From Procambarus clarkii (Eukaryota > Arthropoda > Malacostraca > Decapoda > Cambaridae): a DNA stretch of 64,000 bases. A program made the translations under genes and the position numbers. The stretch lies in the NCBI RefSeq assembly GCF_040958095.1, contig NC_091219.1, forward strand, positions 27,702,910 to 27,766,909, written 5' to 3'. The notes under the pieces are model-generated. The model was not told the DNA's origin. It ran no database searches and saw nothing but the letters and a program-made list of their open reading frames with translations. Each line of letters begins with the position of its first letter. The first letter of the stretch is position 1. This document shows, piece by piece, positions 59,581 to 64,000 of the stretch.

Positions 59581-59992
59581 ATAAAAATGTATAATGAGTT
59601 CAAAATTATTTGGTATGTGTCATGGCGCCTTTTTCATGTGCTCGCTCCCCCTAACTTTAGACCCTGCATGGCTACGCCCCTTGAGAGGGGATGCTGTGGC
59701 AGATGAGAGGAGAGGAGGGGAGAGAGAGATGAGAGAGGTGGAGGTGCTGAAGAGCGGGGAGGTGGAGCATGAGGCTCTCCATCATAACTGGATGCCCCAT
59801 CTTGTTTATATATAAATTTTTTGTATAAAAATATATATATTTTACTTCAGTCCATTTTTGCTTTTGATCTCAAATTGTTTTAAGTCTTAGTTTTTAAGTT
59901 TATTTTGTCCACATCATGCCCGAAACGCTATGAGTATAGTGGGTTTAGGCATAGTTTGTACTTGCTCTACCTAGAAATCCAACATTCTGCTT
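59581..59992. other. Unassigned, purine-rich patch
   Basis: gagagg-type purine patch at 59700-59770, AT-rich after it; a cccgaaacgct block at 59918 resembles SINE tails. Confidence 0.4.
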
Positions 59993-60175
59993 GAATAAAT
60001 CCACAAGGGCCGTGACGAGGATTCGAACCTGTGTCCGGGAGCATCCCAGATGCTGCCTTAATCGACTGAGCTATGTGATGCTCCTGGACGCAGGTTCGAA
60101 TCCTTGTCACAGCCCTTGTGGATTTGTTCATTTGATGCATCATGTTATTGTGATTTCTGTGTGTAACATTCTGCT
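59993..60175. mobile_element. tRNA-like SINE, inverted pair
   Basis: A minus-strand tRNA-like head (catagctcagtcgattaagg, caggttcgaatcctc) faces a plus-strand B-box (caggttcgaatccttgtcac). Outer arms cacaagggc and gcccttgtg also pair, giving a fold-back of about 130 bp. Confidence 0.75.
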
Positions 60176-60239
60176 TGTAACTCACTTTATATGATGAGCA
60201 AACCACACATCGGAAGATGGAGAAACTTCTCCATGCTCC

Positions 60240-60440
60240 AGATGATGGAGTCTGGCTTCATGCAGGTCGGCGTTCAATCCCCGACCATCCAAGTTGTTGG
60301 GCAACATTACTTTCCCCCGTCCCATCCCAAATCCTTATCCTGACCCTTCTAAGTGCTATATAGCCGTAATTTCTTGGCACTTTCCCCTAATAATTCCCTC
60401 CCTCCTTCGCTCCGTCCTGGACCATTATAAAGTCGTGTGT
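60240..60440 (+). mobile_element. Third SINE family, second copy
   Basis: Carries ggcgttcaatccccgacc and gtgctatatagcc, opposite to the copy at 49345, then a gtcctggaccattataaagtc block of the hairpin family. Confidence 0.6.
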
Positions 60441-60564
60441 GTGAATACATCATTTACATAATGTTTGTATTCACTTTTCCCTAAATAAACATTATGATTA
60501 TTATTATAAATATGGTACAGCTGGGTTGTAATTAATTGGTATATTTTGGCAAAGCCTCTATAGT

Positions 60565-60810
60565 AGGCATCCATCAGTGTGAGACTATAATTAGGAGTTA
60601 CGCTATGGTAACCAGGGCGCAAAGCCAGGGTAAATCGACATTGAGGAGAGGCTGTCACCCATGCAGCAATTCCCCACTCTCCATGTTGTTGGAATTCTCC
60701 AATGGAAAGGCAAACGCAAATACGCATGGTTCCAGCGACGACGCATGAGCTGCCAGAACGAAGTTGAAGCCATCAACGAGCTGCCTTAGGGGCTCGTTGT
60801 TATTTACACA
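60565..60810 (+). repeat. Dispersed repeat, single arm with body
   Basis: Same family as 37345-37980 and 50270; more diverged. Body continues to agctgccttaggggctcgtt. Confidence 0.75.
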
Positions 60811-61017
60811 TCGTTGGAACATTCGTTATAGAATTGTCTCTGAATTCACCTATGTGGCCACAGGTAGAGAGTTCCACAGCCCCTTTCCGCCCGAGGATGA
60901 CATCCTTCACCGCCCAGCAAAAGGTGAAAATCGTACATTTTGGTTTTATAATATTAAAATTTATATATTTATAATATTTATTAAAAATATTTAATGAATA
61001 TATATAATATTTTATAG

Positions 61018-61335
61018 TGTCGCGATCCAGAGGGGGAATGCTCGCTGCATCCTCGGTTCATGCCCGGCGTCGGAGGAGTTCGAGGAAATCTACAGCCTCT
61101 AGGAAGCGAACTTTTTTGTGTGTCCTCTTAATGTTAATTTTTTGTATAAAATCAGATATGTAACTGCATAACCTTGCATAATAAAGTGTACACCATAAAA
61201 AAGGGGGGTGGTAGGAGAAGCGAACACTCTTACGTATTCAGAGTTAAATGGCAAGTTTTTCCCTGAATGCTCTGTGTTCCCTTCTCTGAGGCTGTGGGTT
61301 CCTATAATTGCACCAGTGGTGGTACCCCCCTAATA
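61018..61335 (+). mobile_element. 3' end of an RLE-type LINE
   Basis: 61020-61101 encodes VAIQRGNARCILGS then SEEFEEIYSL and a stop, the C-terminus of the element at 55699. The 3' UTR follows (ggggggtggtaggagaag to ggtggtacccccc). Confidence 0.75.
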
Positions 61336-61960
61336 TTTTATAATATAATTCATTAAAAAATATTTTAATACTTCCTCGGGCTGAAGGGGGGCTAAGGAAC
61401 TCTGTGACCCAACTGTTGATGATTGATAAAGATTAAGCCACCAAAGAGGTGGCACGGGCATGATTAGCCCGTAAGACCCACTGATGTGGGAGTCGACCTC
61501 CTATTGATCTCATGGCGCCGAGACGCTGCTTCAGGCGCTTCAAGCCACTATAACACAGAAGCTTTTGTGTGTGTATTCCACTGATAGAAAGCATAGATTT
61601 AAATTGTCGATACAAAATTATTTTGTTTAAAGCGTCTTTTTTCTAATTTGAATCTCGCTTCCTATTGCCGCCAAACACCACCACTGTGGTCAGAAGTTCA
61701 AATCAGGTACTGCATTATTCTATTAATTACTGAATGAAAATAAATACTTATATATAAGTGAATACATATTATTTGTTATTTATTATTTATATCATTTTAC
61801 TTACAATAATATAAGATAATTTGTATTTAAACCCTTTGAATGGAAATGTCAACATTGATCTTACTCAGATGAAACATAACAGTGTTCTCGCTAGACACGG
61901 AGATCCCTTTTATATAACCGTATTATGAATGAAAACAAGTGGGATATTTGCCCTAATTGT
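61336..61960. other. Unassigned
   Basis: No recognised feature. Confidence 0.35.
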
Positions 61961-61974
61961 GAGCGTGAAGTGAC

Positions 61975-62064
61975 TGTAGTGGGCCGTGGCCCCGAGAGTG
62001 GCTGAGGAAGTGGCCGGCGAGGTAGCCAGTGGCCGTCACCACCATCTTGTGAGGGAAGCTGAAG
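61975..62064 (+). promoter_or_regulatory. Candidate 5' UTR exon of the next gene
   Basis: A CpG-rich island (gtggccggcgaggtagccag) in AT-rich DNA, ending with a strong GTAAGA donor at 62065. The next plausible acceptor on this strand that leads to an ATG is at 62934. The start of the exon is not determined. Confidence 0.45.
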
Positions 62065-62139
62065 GTAAGACTTCACCTCTCCTCTCACTTTATGGCTTGG
62101 GCCACGGGTTTAGCCAGGATGCGTGTGTTGGAAATATGT

Positions 62140-62560
62140 TTTAAGAGTGTGGTGTAGGGTGTGGGGGGCGAGGTAGGGGGTGGGGGTGGGGGAGGGTTTA
62201 TACTCATGGGTGGTTGGGGCTACGGGGGTAAAGCCAATGATCTAAACAATGGTGTAAAATGTTCTCTCTCTCTCTCCCCCAGCTCTGGCCTACCTCCCCC
62301 CCCCCTCTGTCTCTCTTCCCATGCTCCAGCTTATAGTGTGGGTGCCGTGGGCTTATTTACAAGTCTGGGTTACAATTATCACCATGTCATCTCCCACCTC
62401 TCGTTTCCTCCTCCCACCTCCTGATGTTTCCTCCTCCTACCTGACGTTTCCTCTCAGTCATATATTCTTCCTCCTCCTTATTCCACTTCCTGAACTTTCA
62501 TCCCTCTCTGACTTTGTTTTCCTGAGAACACTCCATAGCAATCAATTGACTCAAGATGCA
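62140..62560. repeat. G-rich and pyrimidine-rich low complexity
   Basis: 62160-62200 gggggtgggg; 62263-62310 ctctctctccccc and (C)n; 62395-62520 tcctcctcc. No coding support. Confidence 0.6.
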
Positions 62561-62564
62561 GTAT

Positions 62565-62740
62565 AAAGTATATATATATATATATTATATATATATAGGG
62601 GACACCACTTCTGGTTGCATTTGTAGGGACCCTCGGCCCCGAAGATGATGATATGCAGCATCCGGGGGAGCCTTCTGGGGCACCCGTGTACACTCACATA
62701 TTGCCTTCTCCTACTAACCCCCCCCCTCCTATATTTTGTA
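62565..62740 (-). mobile_element. RLE-type LINE 3' UTR fragment next to (TA)n
   Basis: ggggacaccacttctggttg and cttctcctactaacccccccc resemble the 3' UTR at 55699-55830. Preceded directly by (TA)n. Confidence 0.55.
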
Positions 62741-62934
62741 TATTTTGTCATTTTATTTCAGTTAAAACTTCTTTACACAAAATGGATTACAACATTGGTT
62801 ACATGCAAGGTACAAGGCTAATTGTCACAGGTTGTCGAGCTCTTCCAGCTTCTCAGATGGCTGGCAGGAACCAAGGATGCAGTGTGCATTTTCTTGTATA
62901 TTATATATATTATTATTATTTTTTTTTATTGCAG

Positions 62935-63022
62935 TGTACCTGAGTGAAGAGTTTAATCATGAGTAGTGGTGAGCGTAGACCACTGAAGCGGAAGGCAGAG
63001 GAGTCACTTGAACAGGAACATG
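62935..63022 (+). CDS. Start exon of an unidentified gene (partial)
   Basis: After a T-rich tract and a GCAG acceptor, 24 nt of UTR precede an ATG at 62959. The 64 coding nt give MSSGERRPLKRKAEESLEQE and onward to a GTAAGA donor at 63023 (phase 1). The peptide is short and basic then acidic, possibly nuclear, but I do not recognise the family. The gene continues beyond the window; no further exon is visible up to 64000. Confidence 0.55.
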
Positions 63023-63655
63023 GTAAGATATAATTTAGCTATAACAGTGGATGAAAATGTTGCTTCATGTTTTTTTAATGTACTTTACAGTTGTGTTTAT
63101 TTGTAGGAATACTGATAGGTGAATATCATAGTTTTCTGGGAGGCCTCCTAATGGTGGTCACTTGATGGACAGATGTAATAGGACCCATTATCACCACACC
63201 AGAAATAAATCTCTCTCTGATATCCCCAGAGTCAAACTTAATCTGTGTAAACATTCTATGTAAATAAAGGGACCTAGCCACTCCCTAATGAATTGAAAAG
63301 CTGTCCAACTTTTGCATCATTCAAAAACAAAACTAAAAAGTACCTAATTTCATCTTCATAATTTCCTACCTTGTAGCTTTATAATTGCACTGTATCTAGT
63401 GCTACCCAATCTCCCAATCTTATGTACCTAATCCAAACAACTTTACCATTGTGATCATTGCTGTCTTCTTATATGTGCTATCAATTTGCTGTATGTCTAT
63501 TAATCTTTGTTTAAATTACCAATTAAGCTGTCAATGCAATCAATCAGAGCTACCAATGTGCTTTAATATACTTACTAATCTCTCTCATCTGATTTTTTTC
63601 TTGCAATGTACCTATTATCACTATTAATTCTGCTAGGATTTACCTACTTAAAATT
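63023..63655. other. Intron of the partial gene
   Basis: Contains a taatctctctc-rich, LINE-tail-like stretch near 63200-63600, not confidently assigned. Confidence 0.35.
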
Positions 63656-63795
63656 ATCTGTTAGATTAAGGACCTGCCCGAAATGCTGCGCGTACTAGTG
63701 GCTTTACAAGAATGTAAATATCATGCTATGTATCCTCACAAACCCAATGTACCTTCTTGTATATAAATAAATAAAAATAAAATAAATAAACAAAT
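63656..63795 (+). mobile_element. SINE 3' tail
   Basis: ggacctgcccgaaatgctgc ... agtggctttacaagaatgta then (taaa)n: tail of the SINE family at 26345. Confidence 0.8.
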
Positions 63796-63894
63796 AGAGT
63801 AGTGAAAACCAAATGAACATAATGTATGTGAGTGTTGGGCTCTGGACAATGACATAGGGGCTAATTTTCAGCATATGGGAGACATAATAGATAT

Positions 63895-64000
63895 AAATTT
63901 ATTTATTTATTTATATATACAAGAGTACTTACATTCTTGTACAGCCACTAGTACGCATAGCGTTTCGGGCAAGTCCTTAATCCTATGTTCCCTAAAATAC
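63895..64000 (-). mobile_element. SINE 3' tail, inverted
   Basis: (ttta)n then acattcttgtacagccacta and agcgtttcgggcaagtcctt, reverse of 63656; cut by the window end. Confidence 0.8.

Overview
The window is eukaryotic: genes are split by GT-AG introns and most of the DNA is interspersed repeat. It looks like a decapod crustacean, most likely a freshwater crayfish. The reasons are Ser/Leu-tRNA-headed SINEs of the decapod type, CR1/L2-like LINEs with a short tandem 3' tail, Penelope-like elements (PLEs), DIRS-like fossils, very abundant microsatellites and minisatellites, and a cluster of astacin metalloproteases. The species is inferred, not proven.

1-18.3 kb (+ strand): a seven-exon gene for an FBXO28-type F-box protein (about 683 aa, 1930..18302). 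Its introns hold a Tigger relic, a TIR element, LINE and DIRS-like fossils, a 120-bp-arm palindrome and a piggyBac relic. 18.3-25.6 kb: the convergent intergenic region, with a young LINE nested in an older copy of the same family, a PLE nuclease fragment and a DIRS-like fossil. 25.6-36.6 kb (- strand): a complete seven-exon SUPT3H/SPT3 gene (308 aa), the histone-fold subunit of SAGA-type coactivators. Its stop codon lies about 10 bp from the DIRS-like fossil.

36.6-39.6 kb: a possible SUPT3H promoter, an inverted-repeat family and a 20-bp minisatellite of about 58 units. 39.6-59.6 kb: four intronless astacin genes (39595, 50547 and 57609 on -, 45587 on +). All keep the zinc-site histidines, four core cysteines and the Met-turn Met and Tyr. 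All lack the usual Glu after the third histidine and share a family-specific C-terminal tail. Each minus-strand gene is preceded by the same ~30-bp minisatellite, and every typical unit contains an E-box. Two genes lie in a ~2.1-kb segmental duplication whose flanks are almost identical, while the catalytic domain carries about 58 amino-acid replacements against about 6 synonymous changes by hand count. PLE copies, one forming a 1.2-kb perfect-centre palindrome, are spread through the cluster. Their 3' ends carry a hammerhead-ribozyme-like fold.

59.6-64 kb: SINE and LINE tails, then the first two exons of another + strand gene (ATG at 62959, first 21 codons) that runs out of the window. The two housekeeping genes both relate to nuclear regulation (SCF ubiquitin ligase, SAGA), but nothing in the sequence links them functionally to the astacin cluster.
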